From Actinomycetota bacterium (GTDB lineage Bacteria > Actinomycetota > Acidimicrobiia > Acidimicrobiales > Microtrichaceae): a DNA stretch of 7,297 bases. Where the stretch lies: the NCBI GenBank assembly GCA_018268735.1, contig JAFDWA010000754.1:1-7297 (forward strand), in the 5' to 3' direction. Both the position numbers and the translations under genes were made by a program. Shown here piece by piece: positions 1 through 6,567 of this stretch (within the stretch, counting starts at the first letter, position 1; every line of letters starts with the position of its first letter). The notes beneath the pieces were generated by a model. The model did no database searches, was not told the DNA's origin, and saw only the letters and a list, made by a program, of their open reading frames with translations.

Positions 1-1
1 G

Positions 2-502
2 GTCGTGGTCGGCGTGGGGGTCACACCCAACACCGGTTGGTTGGAGGGATCGGGGCTGCGCCTCGACGACGGCGTCATGTGCGATGCGACCTGTCTCGCC
101 GCGCCCGGCATCGTCGCGGCCGGCGACGTCGCGAGCTGGTTCAACGCGCACTACGGCGAGCAGATGCGCGTCGAGCACTGGGAGCACGCCATCGAGCACG
201 GCGAGGCAGCTGCGCTGCGCCTGCTCGGTGGCGACGTCGACGCGGTCCCGTTCCTGTCGGTGCCGTGGTTCTGGTCCGACCAGTACGACCGCAAGATCCA
301 GATGGCCGGCCGACCGGCACCTGACGACGAGGTGCACGTGCTCGACGGATCCCTCGACGAGCAGCGGTTCGTGGCGGCGTTCCGTCGCGGCCGCCGCTGC
401 ACCGGGGTGCTCGGGGTGAACCGCCCGCGCCACGTGATGCAGGCGCGGATGGCGCTGCGCGACTCCCTCGAGTGGCAACCGATCGCGGACCTGTTCGAGT
501 GA
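2..502 (+). CDS. FAD-dependent ferredoxin/NAD(P)H-type reductase, C-terminal part (5' end outside window)
   Basis: This is the last 166 residues of a pyridine-nucleotide-disulphide-type flavoprotein. Such enzymes pass electrons from NAD(P)H through FAD to a ferredoxin or rubredoxin, often for a cytochrome P450 or Rieske oxygenase. The reading frame is already open at the window edge. It begins with a Val-rich strand leading into GVGVTPNT, the usual end of the NAD-binding domain. The FAD-contacting AAGDVA motif follows (Asp at 125-127), then RVEHWEHAIEHG (from 167), which is typical of the ferredoxin-reductase/AIF-like branch. The rest, with VPWFWSDQYDRKIQMAG, matches the small C-terminal reductase domain that covers the flavin. 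No CxxC disulphide is visible in this part. The stop codon overlaps the next start (TGATG), so the two genes are probably translationally coupled. The electron acceptor cannot be told from the fragment. Confidence 0.9.
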   Translation, partial: VVVGVGVTPNTGWLEGSGLRLDDGVMCDATCLAAPGIVAAGDVASWFNAHYGEQMRVEHWEHAIEHGEAAALRLLGGDVDAVPFLSVPWFWSDQYDRKIQMAGRPAPDDEVHVLDGSLDEQRFVAAFRRGRRCTGVLGVNRPRHVMQARMALRDSLEWQPIADLFE

Positions 503-1140
503 TGGATGCCGAGACGTCGTTCCGCGCGCTGATCGGGCTCACCCTCCTGGTCGCGGTCGCGGACTGGATCGCTGTCGCGACGGACCGCCGGCGCGTGGAG
601 TACGTCCTCAAGCCGTTGACGATGGTCGTGCTCGTCGCTGCGGCGGTCGCCCTGCCCGATCCGACGTCCGGCGCGGCCCGTGGGTGGCTCGTCGCCGGAC
701 TGCTGTGCTCGCTGGCCGGTGACGTGTTCCTCATGTTGGAGGACCACTTCGTCGAGGGCCTCGCGGCGTTCCTCGTCGGCCACGTGGCGTACGTCATCGG
801 GCTGTGGCTCCTCGGCGTCGACCTGAGACGGTTCCTCGTCGGGCTGGCGATCGTGGTCGTGTTGATGGCGGTCGTCGGTCGGATCATCGTCGCCGGCGCC
901 CGACGACACGATCCGAGGCTGACCGCTCCGGTCGCCGCGTACATCTGTGTGATCTCGCTCATGGTCGCGAGCGCGATCGGAACCGGCATCTGGATAGCGG
1001 TCCTCGGCGCGTTCCTGTTCTACGTGTCCGACGCGGTGATCGGCATCAGCCGGTTCGTCAGGGACTTCCCTCAGTCGCGGTTGGTCGTGATGACGACGTA
1101 CCATCTCGCCCAGGTGGGACTCGTGCTGGCGCTCGTGTGA
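502..1140 (+). CDS. YhhN/TMEM86-family integral membrane protein, probable lysoplasmalogenase
   Basis: This 212-residue, very hydrophobic protein has about eight predicted membrane helices (roughly 7-26, 36-51, 61-79, 88-104, 110-131, 142-160, 163-182 and 194-212). The family pattern is clear: KPLTM at 37-41, GDVFLML at 73-79, FLVGHVAY at 90-97, FYVSDAVIGISRF at 173-185 and TTYHLAQ at 198-204. Characterised members of the family cleave the vinyl-ether bond of lysoplasmalogens, releasing a fatty aldehyde and a glycerophospho-head group. Asp74 and Asp177 lie in the two most conserved motifs and are the likeliest catalytic acids. I chose the ATG at 502 because it overlaps the reductase stop and removes ten non-family residues that an upstream GTG at 472 would add inside the reductase. 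There is no good Shine-Dalgarno, which suits coupling. The family call is firm; the substrate in this organism is inferred. Confidence 0.85.
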   Translation: MDAETSFRALIGLTLLVAVADWIAVATDRRRVEYVLKPLTMVVLVAAAVALPDPTSGAARGWLVAGLLCSLAGDVFLMLEDHFVEGLAAFLVGHVAYVIGLWLLGVDLRRFLVGLAIVVVLMAVVGRIIVAGARRHDPRLTAPVAAYICVISLMVASAIGTGIWIAVLGAFLFYVSDAVIGISRFVRDFPQSRLVVMTTYHLAQVGLVLALV

Positions 1141-1173
1141 TCGCCGCTCGGTCCTCAGGGGGAATCGAGATGT

Positions 1174-1178
1174 GGAGG
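1174..1178 (+). promoter_or_regulatory. Ribosome binding site of the M20 peptidase gene
   Basis: GGAGG lies 7 bases before the ATG at 1186. It is the clearest Shine-Dalgarno in the window and fixes the start of the M20 gene. The 45-base gap after the YhhN gene holds no obvious terminator, so the M20 gene may be read from the same transcript but has independent translation initiation. Confidence 0.75.
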
Positions 1179-1185
1179 CTCTGAC

Positions 1186-2409
1186 ATGGCGATCGACACC
1201 GGCGCGCCCAGCGGCAGCGTGCTCGACGGTGCCCGGGGCTTCCTGGGCGAGGTGATCGAGCTCCGTCGGGAGCTGCACCTGCACCCGGAGCTGGGCACCG
1301 ACCTCCCTCGGACGCAGGCTGCCGTCCTGGCGGCGCTCGACGGGCTGGGTCTCGAGATCACCACCGGCACCGCGCTCACCTCGGTGGTCGCCGACCTCCG
1401 CGGCGGCGCCGGTGACGGACCCACGATCCTGCTGCGCGGCGACATGGACGCGCTGCCGATGCCGGAGGACACGGGGCTGCCGTTCGCGAGCACCGTCGAC
1501 AACACCATGCACGCGTGCGGGCACGACGCACACACCGCGATGCTCGTGGGTGCCGCCCGCATGCTCTCGGAGCAGCGCGACTCGCTCGCCGGTCGTGTCC
1601 GGTTCATGTTCCAGCCGGGTGAGGAGGGTGACGGCGGCGCCGTCGACATGATCGACGAGGGCGTGCTCGACGGCGTCGACGCTGCGTTCGCCCTGCATGT
1701 CGCGCCGAACATGTTCTCGGACTTCGTCGTGCACCGTGCCGGTGCCGCGATGGCCTCCGCCGACGAGCTCGAGATCGTCGTCACCGGCCGTGGTGGTCAC
1801 GCGTCGACACCGCACTGGGCGACCGACCCGATCCCCGTCGCGTGCGAGATCGTGGGAGCGCTGCAGTCCATGGTCACGAGGACCGTCAACGTGTTCGACC
1901 CAGCCGTCCTCACGATCGCCAAGGTGCAGGCGGGGACCACCACGAACGTGATCCCCGAGTCAGCGACCATCGCCGGGACCCTCCGGGCCGTCAGCGAGTC
2001 CACCCGCCACGCCGTGTGGGGTCGCATCCGACAGGTCGTCGACGGCATCGCCGCCGCGCACGGCTGCAGCGCAACCGTGCAGATCGACGAGGGCTACCCG
2101 GTGACGGTCAACCACCCGGGCTTCACCGCGTGGGCCACGGACGCGGTCGAGGACGTCGTCGGAGCGGACCGCGTCGTCGAGATGCCCTCACCGATCATGG
2201 GCGCCGAGGACTTCTCCTACGTCCTGCAGAAGGTCCCGGGTGCGATGTTCTTCCTCGGGGTCTGCCCACCGGAGCACCCGAACCCGTTCGAGGCGCCGGC
2301 GTGCCACTCCAACCGGATGGTGCTCAACGAGGAGGCGATGGCGACCGGGATCGCCGTGCACGTCGGCGTGGCCACCGCCTACCTCGCAGCGGGTGGGCGG
2401 ATCGACTGA
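1186..2409 (+). CDS. M20 family amidohydrolase/peptidase (M20D, hippurate/N-acyl-amino-acid hydrolase-like)
   Basis: A complete 407-residue metallohydrolase of normal family length. M20D enzymes remove acyl or aminoacyl groups from N-acyl amino acids and small peptides with a two-metal centre. Landmarks in order are RRELHLHPELG near the N-terminus, RGDMDALP, HACGHDAH at 109-116, FQPGEEG ending at 148, FALHVAP with His171, GRGGHAS with His205 in the dimerisation (lid) domain, GAEDFS at 339-344 and a final CHSN with His374. The expected ligands of the M20D metal site are all present: Cys111, His113, Glu147, His171 and His374. Glu146 fits the general base. There is no signal peptide or membrane segment, so it should be cytosolic. 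The ATG is set by the GGAGG upstream. The exact substrate (hippurate, acetylated amino acids, an auxin-type conjugate or another N-acyl compound) cannot be read from the sequence. Confidence 0.93.
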   Translation: MAIDTGAPSGSVLDGARGFLGEVIELRRELHLHPELGTDLPRTQAAVLAALDGLGLEITTGTALTSVVADLRGGAGDGPTILLRGDMDALPMPEDTGLPFASTVDNTMHACGHDAHTAMLVGAARMLSEQRDSLAGRVRFMFQPGEEGDGGAVDMIDEGVLDGVDAAFALHVAPNMFSDFVVHRAGAAMASADELEIVVTGRGGHASTPHWATDPIPVACEIVGALQSMVTRTVNVFDPAVLTIAKVQAGTTTNVIPESATIAGTLRAVSESTRHAVWGRIRQVVDGIAAAHGCSATVQIDEGYPVTVNHPGFTAWATDAVEDVVGADRVVEMPSPIMGAEDFSYVLQKVPGAMFFLGVCPPEHPNPFEAPACHSNRMVLNEEAMATGIAVHVGVATAYLAAGGRID

Positions 2410-2428
2410 GGCAGCCCGCACGGCTCAG
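2406..2428. terminator. Weak dyad across the two convergent stop codons, possible bidirectional terminator
   Basis: The 15-base gap between the convergent M20 and M1 genes lies inside an imperfect inverted repeat. CTG, a 4-base bulge and AGCC on the left can pair with GGCT and CAG on the right around a 5-base loop. The arms include both stop codons. There is no T tract on either strand, so this is at best a weak, non-canonical terminator and may be chance in GC-rich DNA. Confidence 0.22.
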
Positions 2429-5037
2429 CTCGGCGCCGCCGCTGCGGTGTCGGTGTCATCGGAGCTCGCTCGCAACCGGGTTGCGGCGGCGACGTTGATC
2501 CGCATCCGCTCGACGTGCTGGGCGAGCACGAGCGTGCCGCTCGACAGCGGGTGCTCGGCGGTGAAGGACTCGATGCGCCTCGCGAGGGCGGGGTCGGTCA
2601 CGCCCCGGATCCCCTCGAGCATCCGGACCACGGCGCTCGACGGCACCTTCGTGACGACCGTGCCCCAGTGCTCGGAGAGGAACGACCATGCACGCTCGGC
2701 GAGGCGGGGATGTGCGAGCGCACGACGCAGGACGTAGGCGGCGTCCTGGGAGCGGACCTCCTCGATCGTGAGGTCGAGCAGGTGATCGAAGCAGGACTCG
2801 ACGGGCGTGTCGGCCAAGGCGTACAGGTAGCGGATCGACTCCTGCGGGTTCGTGGCCTGGCGCCAGCGTCGTTCGAGCAGTCCGTGGTCCTGCGCCGTGC
2901 CGGTCGCCGCGACGACGTCGAGCGCCGCGATCACCAGCGTGCTGTCCGAACCCGGGAGCTCCCGTGCCTGCTCCGGTGCAGCGTGGACGAGCTCGTGGGC
3001 CAGGGTCCGAACCGCAGCGTCACGCCCGTGGATCCCCAGCAGGCCGAACAGCACGCCTCGTAGGTCCTTCCACCGGGTCGCTTCGGCGTCGCCGAGTGCG
3101 GCGAGGAGGGTCTCGACCGCCGCGAGCGGCACCGTCGCGGCATCGATGGCGAGTTGCGACGAGCGGTCCGCCTGGGTGGCCCCCCTCAGTCGTGAGAGGT
3201 CCCGGATGCACTGCGCGAGCCGCCGCCAGACCGACGGATCCGTCTCACGCCACGCGAGGAGGCGCACGATCTCCTCCACGTCGTCGCCACCGAGGCCGCC
3301 GGAGAGCAGCCCGTACCACGTGTCGTCGAGCAGCACGAACCGCTCGAGCGCCGTGGTCCGCTCCGCGACCGCTTCGACGGCCCGCAGCGAACCGGGGAGC
3401 TTCGAGCGGAAGAACCCGTCGCCACGGGTGTTGAGGCGGATCGCCGCCGGTGCCCCGACGAGGTCCAGATCGACGGGTCCATCGACGACGATGCGGTCCT
3501 CACGGGTCGCTCCGGCGACCGTCGTCGTCACCACCAGCGGGACCGGCCAGGTGGCGACCACCGCAGCTGCGTCGCCGGCGTCGTGCGCCCCTCCGCCGGT
3601 CGTGATGGTCGCCGGCGCCTGCGTGAGCGTGACCCCGGAGTCCGTCGGCATCGCCGAGATGACCGGGTGGCCGCCCTGCAGGATCCATGCGTCCATGATC
3701 CGCCGGATCGGCTCGCCGGTGCTCGACTCGAGGTCGTCCCACAGATCCGTCGTCTCGGTGTTCGCGTGCCGGTGGGCCGCCAGGTACGCGCGCACGCCGT
3801 CGCGGAAGCGATCGGCGCCGAGGTACTGCTCGAGCATCCGCAGCACCGACGCGCCCTTCTCGTAGGTGAGGATGTCGAACATCGCCTCGGCGTCCGCCGG
3901 GCTGTGGACGGGGAACTCGATCGGTCGGGTGCTCGGGAGCGAGTCGGTGTCGAACGCTGCCGCACGCGACAGGCCGAATCCGGTCCACGCGTCCCACTGG
4001 GGTCGGAACGCGTCGGACGCGGTGACCTCCATGAACGTCGCGAACGCCTCGTTCAACCAGATGCCGTTCCACCAGCCCATCGTGACGAGGTCGCCGAACC
4101 ACATATGGGCGAGCTCGTGGTTGATGACGTCCGCGACCCGCTGCAGCTCCGGCTGGCTCACGTCGGCCTCGTCGACGAGCAGCAGCACCTCCCGGAACGT
4201 GATGCAGCCCAGGTTCTCCATCGCTCCGAACGCGAAGTCCGGGATCGCCACCAGGTCGATCTTGTCGCCGGGGTAGGGCAGGTCGTAGTAGCCCTCGTAG
4301 AAGCGGATGCCGGCATCGGCGACCTCGAGGGCGAAGCCGCTCAGGTGCTCGGATCCGGGCGGGCAGATCACCCGCAGCGGGATGTCCGTCGCGGCGCCGC
4401 TGACGATTCGGGTCGCGCTCGTCGCCAACGGACCGACGACGACCGCCACGAGGTAGGTCGACATCGTCATCGTCTCGGCGAAGCGCACCCTGACCATGTC
4501 GTCGTCGGCCGGCTCGTTCGTCGTGGCTGCCGCGTTGGACACGGCGAGCATCCCGTCGGGCACCACGAGGGTGATCGCGAAGACCGCCTTCATGTCGGGC
4601 TCGTCGAAGCACGGGAAGGCCCGCCGGGCGTGCGTCGACTCGAACTGCGTGACAGCGAGGCGCTGCTCCACCCCCGCGACGGTGAACGTCGAGCGGTACA
4701 GGCCGACGAGGTCCTCGCAGAACGGAGCGGAGAACGCGGCTTCGATCCGAGCGGATCCCGGAGGCAGCGGCTCCTCGAGCACCAGCTCGACACGCTCGTG
4801 CTCGACGTCGGTGACAGGACGCGCTGCGATCGCGCTGGCACCGCGAGGCGCCACCGTCACAGCGTCGATGGCGAGGTCGAGCGCGTTGAGCACGATCCGG
4901 TCGGTCGGTTCGGTGACGGTGACGTCGATGGCCACCGTGCCGCTGAACGCGTCGGCGTCGGGGTCCACGACGAGCTCCAGCTCGTATCGTCGGGGCAGGA
5001 CCGTGCGGGGGAGGCGGTAGGCGTCGTCGTTCGTCAC
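2425..5037 (-). CDS. M1 family zinc aminopeptidase (PSA/tricorn-factor-like, PepN-type)
   Basis: A complete 870-residue aminopeptidase that removes N-terminal amino acids from peptides, probably in the last cytosolic step of protein breakdown or peptide use. The N-terminal beta-saddle domain contains THARRAFPCFDEP. The catalytic domain carries the exopeptidase motif GAMEN at 271-275. The zinc site is HELAH at 307-311, followed after 18 residues by Glu330 in WLNEAF. Glu308 is the general base and Tyr392 in TYEKGAS stabilises the transition state. The region from about 520 to 850 is helical and fits the ERAP1-type C-terminal domain. The length is close to human puromycin-sensitive aminopeptidase and longer than tricorn factors F2/F3. 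No signal peptide is seen. The tail is Asp/Thr/Ala-rich and looks disordered. The start is GTG at 5037, with a TANNNT box 6 bases upstream and no Shine-Dalgarno, so a leaderless mRNA is likely. Catalytic residues are intact; the subfamily name is less certain. Confidence 0.95.
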   Translation of the reverse strand: MTNDDAYRLPRTVLPRRYELELVVDPDADAFSGTVAIDVTVTEPTDRIVLNALDLAIDAVTVAPRGASAIAARPVTDVEHERVELVLEEPLPPGSARIEAAFSAPFCEDLVGLYRSTFTVAGVEQRLAVTQFESTHARRAFPCFDEPDMKAVFAITLVVPDGMLAVSNAAATTNEPADDDMVRVRFAETMTMSTYLVAVVVGPLATSATRIVSGAATDIPLRVICPPGSEHLSGFALEVADAGIRFYEGYYDLPYPGDKIDLVAIPDFAFGAMENLGCITFREVLLLVDEADVSQPELQRVADVINHELAHMWFGDLVTMGWWNGIWLNEAFATFMEVTASDAFRPQWDAWTGFGLSRAAAFDTDSLPSTRPIEFPVHSPADAEAMFDILTYEKGASVLRMLEQYLGADRFRDGVRAYLAAHRHANTETTDLWDDLESSTGEPIRRIMDAWILQGGHPVISAMPTDSGVTLTQAPATITTGGGAHDAGDAAAVVATWPVPLVVTTTVAGATREDRIVVDGPVDLDLVGAPAAIRLNTRGDGFFRSKLPGSLRAVEAVAERTTALERFVLLDDTWYGLLSGGLGGDDVEEIVRLLAWRETDPSVWRRLAQCIRDLSRLRGATQADRSSQLAIDAATVPLAAVETLLAALGDAEATRWKDLRGVLFGLLGIHGRDAAVRTLAHELVHAAPEQARELPGSDSTLVIAALDVVAATGTAQDHGLLERRWRQATNPQESIRYLYALADTPVESCFDHLLDLTIEEVRSQDAAYVLRRALAHPRLAERAWSFLSEHWGTVVTKVPSSAVVRMLEGIRGVTDPALARRIESFTAEHPLSSGTLVLAQHVERMRINVAAATRLRASSDDTDTAAAAPS

Positions 5038-5043
5038 CGCCGC

Positions 5044-5049
5044 AGGGTA
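5044..5049 (-). promoter_or_regulatory. Predicted -10 element (TACCCT) of the M1 aminopeptidase gene, leaderless
   Basis: On the minus strand TACCCT fits the actinobacterial TANNNT -10 consensus and ends 6 bases before the GTG at 5037. Transcription would start at or next to the start codon. A weak -35 candidate, TCGAGC (5072-5067), sits 17 bases upstream. The lack of a Shine-Dalgarno supports a leaderless transcript. Confidence 0.5.
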
Positions 5050-5050
5050 G

Positions 5051-5071
5051 CGAGCCGGTCCCGCGGGCTCG
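5051..5071. promoter_or_regulatory. 21-bp inverted repeat between divergent promoters, candidate operator
   Basis: CGAGCC and GGCTCG form perfect 6-bp arms separated by 9 bases. The dyad lies between the two predicted -10 boxes and covers both -35 areas, where a dimeric repressor could control both the M1 gene and the dienoyl-CoA isomerase gene. No regulator gene is in the window. A 6-bp GC-rich dyad can occur by chance, so this stays a candidate. Confidence 0.35.
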
Positions 5072-5078
5072 ACGGCGG

Positions 5079-5084
5079 TACCGT
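5079..5084 (+). promoter_or_regulatory. Predicted -10 element (TACCGT) of the dienoyl-CoA isomerase gene, leaderless
   Basis: TACCGT fits TANNNT and ends 6 bases before the GTG at 5091, the spacing expected for a leaderless mRNA starting on the initiation codon. No convincing -35 hexamer is seen 16-18 bases upstream, and there is no Shine-Dalgarno. The arrangement mirrors the opposite gene. Confidence 0.5.
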
Positions 5085-5090
5085 CGTGTC

Positions 5091-5930
5091 GTGCACGAGT
5101 GCTTCGACGTCTCCATCACCGACCATGTCGCCCACCTGCAGCTCAAGCGGCCCGACGCCTTCAACTCGATGATCCCGAGCTTCTGGTCCGAGCTGCCCGA
5201 GATCGTCGGCGGGATCGACGCGGCGGGATCGGCGCGGGCCATCGTGATCTCCTCGACCGGCAAGCACTTCAGCGCGGGCATGGACCTGTCGGTGTTCACC
5301 GGCGGAGGCGGGCTGGCGGAGGCACCGGGGGTCGCCGAGGAAGGCCGCCGCCGCGGTCACCTGTGGATGCTGGTGCAGCACCTGCAGGACTCGTTCACCT
5401 CCCTGGAGCAGGCCCGGATCCCCGTGCTCGCAGCCGTGCAGGGCGGCTGCATCGGCGGCGCCGTCGACATGATCTGCGCAGCGGACATGCGCTACTGCTC
5501 GGCGGACGCCTTCTTCTGCATCCAGGAGATCAACATCGGCATGACCGCGGACGTCGGCACCCTGCAACGCCTGCCGAAGATCATCCCCGAGGGCATCGCT
5601 CGGGAGCTCGCCTACACCGGGGACCGGATGCCCGCCCAGCGGGCGTACGAGTGCGGACTGGTGAACCAGGTGTTCGAGGACCACCAGTCGCTCGTCGACG
5701 GGACCCTGGAGATCGCTGCGCGCATCGCGGGGCGTTCACCGCTCGCGATCTGGGGCACCAAGGAGATGGTCAACTACACCCGCGACCACACCGTCGCGGA
5801 CAGCCTGCGCTACATGGCCGGCTGGCAGGCCGGCATGTTCCAACCGGCCGACATGATGGAGAGCTTCGTCGCCAGGTCCGACGATCGCGACCCGCAGTTC
5901 GAGGGGATCCCGCCGCGGCCAGCGCTGTGA
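5091..5930 (+). CDS. Crotonase-fold enzyme, probable delta3,5-delta2,4-dienoyl-CoA isomerase (ECH1-like)
   Basis: A complete 279-residue enoyl-CoA hydratase/isomerase superfamily protein. ECH1-type enzymes move the double bonds of 3,5-dienoyl-CoA to 2,4-dienoyl-CoA during oxidation of unsaturated fatty acids with odd-position double bonds. KHFSAGMDL at 58-66 and the GGCIGGAVDM segment at 118-127 form the CoA and oxyanion-hole core. Asp126, Glu146 and Asp154 have spacings of 20 and 8, identical to Asp176, Glu196 and Asp204 of rat ECH1. Asp126 stands where classical hydratases carry the first catalytic Glu, which argues against a plain hydratase. The segment ADVGTLQRLPK (153-163) is also typical of ECH1. 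There is no targeting signal, so the protein is cytosolic. The start is GTG at 5091 with a -10 box directly upstream. It faces a leftward acyl-CoA dehydrogenase operon that could supply related substrates. Confidence 0.88.
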   Translation: MHECFDVSITDHVAHLQLKRPDAFNSMIPSFWSELPEIVGGIDAAGSARAIVISSTGKHFSAGMDLSVFTGGGGLAEAPGVAEEGRRRGHLWMLVQHLQDSFTSLEQARIPVLAAVQGGCIGGAVDMICAADMRYCSADAFFCIQEINIGMTADVGTLQRLPKIIPEGIARELAYTGDRMPAQRAYECGLVNQVFEDHQSLVDGTLEIAARIAGRSPLAIWGTKEMVNYTRDHTVADSLRYMAGWQAGMFQPADMMESFVARSDDRDPQFEGIPPRPAL

Positions 5931-5951
5931 CGGCCCGCTGTGCGAGGCGGC

Positions 5952-6557
5952 TCAGTCCTCGTCCTTCTCGAGCGGGGGGAGGAACTCGAAGTTGAGGTCG
6001 CCGAGGCGCACCAGCGTCGAGCTGATCCAGCCGCCCATCGCGCTGAAGTGGTCATCGAGCGTCGAGCCGTCGGCCAGCGTCGACTCGTCGAGCTCGTAGC
6101 TGCCCTCGTAGCTGATCTCGATCGCGTGCTCGGTCTCGGTGAGGTCGTCGTTGGACACCGCCTCGACCGTCGGACCGGAGCGGTGCAGCCGCTCACCGCC
6201 GATGGCGGGGCTCTCCGGTGGGAGCGCGTCGAGGACCCTCCTGGCGTCCGGAGCCTCGACGAGTCGCTGGATGCGCAGCACGATCTCGATCTCGATGCGC
6301 GGCAGCTCCGGCAGCTCCTCCTCGATGTACCAGGACCGGTAGGCCGCCTGCGACCACGTCGGCCACTCGAGGGTGATGTCGGCACGCACACGCGGCGGCA
6401 GACCCTCGCCGGGGAGGCCGTAGGACGTCTCCCACGTCAGGTCGCCGAGCAGCACGTCGGACTGGAATCGCTCCTCGAACGCCTGGCGCTCGAGCAGCGC
6501 CTGCTCCAGCGCGTCGCGCAGGGCGCCGATCGCGTCGGTGAAGACGTGGTCCAGCAT
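5952..6557 (-). CDS. Conserved-looking acidic protein of unknown function, downstream of acyl-CoA dehydrogenase
   Basis: A 201-residue protein that I do not recognise. It begins with a helical segment (about 1-33, MLDHVFTDAIGALRDAL onward). Alternating strand-like stretches follow (for example RIEIEIVLRIQRL and HAIEISYEGSYEL), ending in an acidic tail LEKDED. By my count about 43 residues are Asp or Glu, against 14 Arg and a single Lys. It has no Cys, signal peptide or membrane helix, so it should be soluble and cytosolic. The ATG at 6557 is 10 bases after the stop of the acyl-CoA dehydrogenase, with only a weak GAGCGG upstream, so coupled translation from one mRNA is likely. The same frame stays open upstream to 6821, but that part lies inside the dehydrogenase and has shadow-like Arg/Ser/Pro-rich composition, so I excluded it. 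The gene is likely real; its role is unknown. Confidence 0.7.
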   Translation of the reverse strand: MLDHVFTDAIGALRDALEQALLERQAFEERFQSDVLLGDLTWETSYGLPGEGLPPRVRADITLEWPTWSQAAYRSWYIEEELPELPRIEIEIVLRIQRLVEAPDARRVLDALPPESPAIGGERLHRSGPTVEAVSNDDLTETEHAIEISYEGSYELDESTLADGSTLDDHFSAMGGWISSTLVRLGDLNFEFLPPLEKDED

Positions 6558-6567
6558 CGTCGGCCGC

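Noticed and set aside
472..501. Upstream GTG start for the YhhN gene, adding ten residues
   Set aside because: The added residues (ATDRGPVRV type) are polar, lie within the reductase coding end and do not match the family. The ATG at 502 overlapping the stop is the better start.
151..1815. 554-codon open frame on the minus strand opposite the reductase, YhhN and M20 genes
   Set aside because: It is an antisense shadow: Arg/His/Asp-rich low-complexity translation, no motif, and it spans three well-supported genes and their junctions. Long antisense frames are normal at this GC content.
3583..5172. 529-codon plus-strand frame antisense to the M1 gene
   Set aside because: Arg/Asp/Val-rich shadow with no recognisable domain. 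The opposite strand encodes an intact zinc site and full domain order.
3500..5299. 599-codon minus-strand frame overlapping the M1 gene and running through the divergent spacer
   Set aside because: It is out of frame with the M1 enzyme, extremely Arg-rich, and lies over conserved catalytic motifs of the real gene.
5931..5951. Possible terminator between the convergent isomerase and acidic-protein genes
   Set aside because: Only short GC-rich self-complementary bits (such as AGCGCT) are present. There is no stable stem with loop or T tract.
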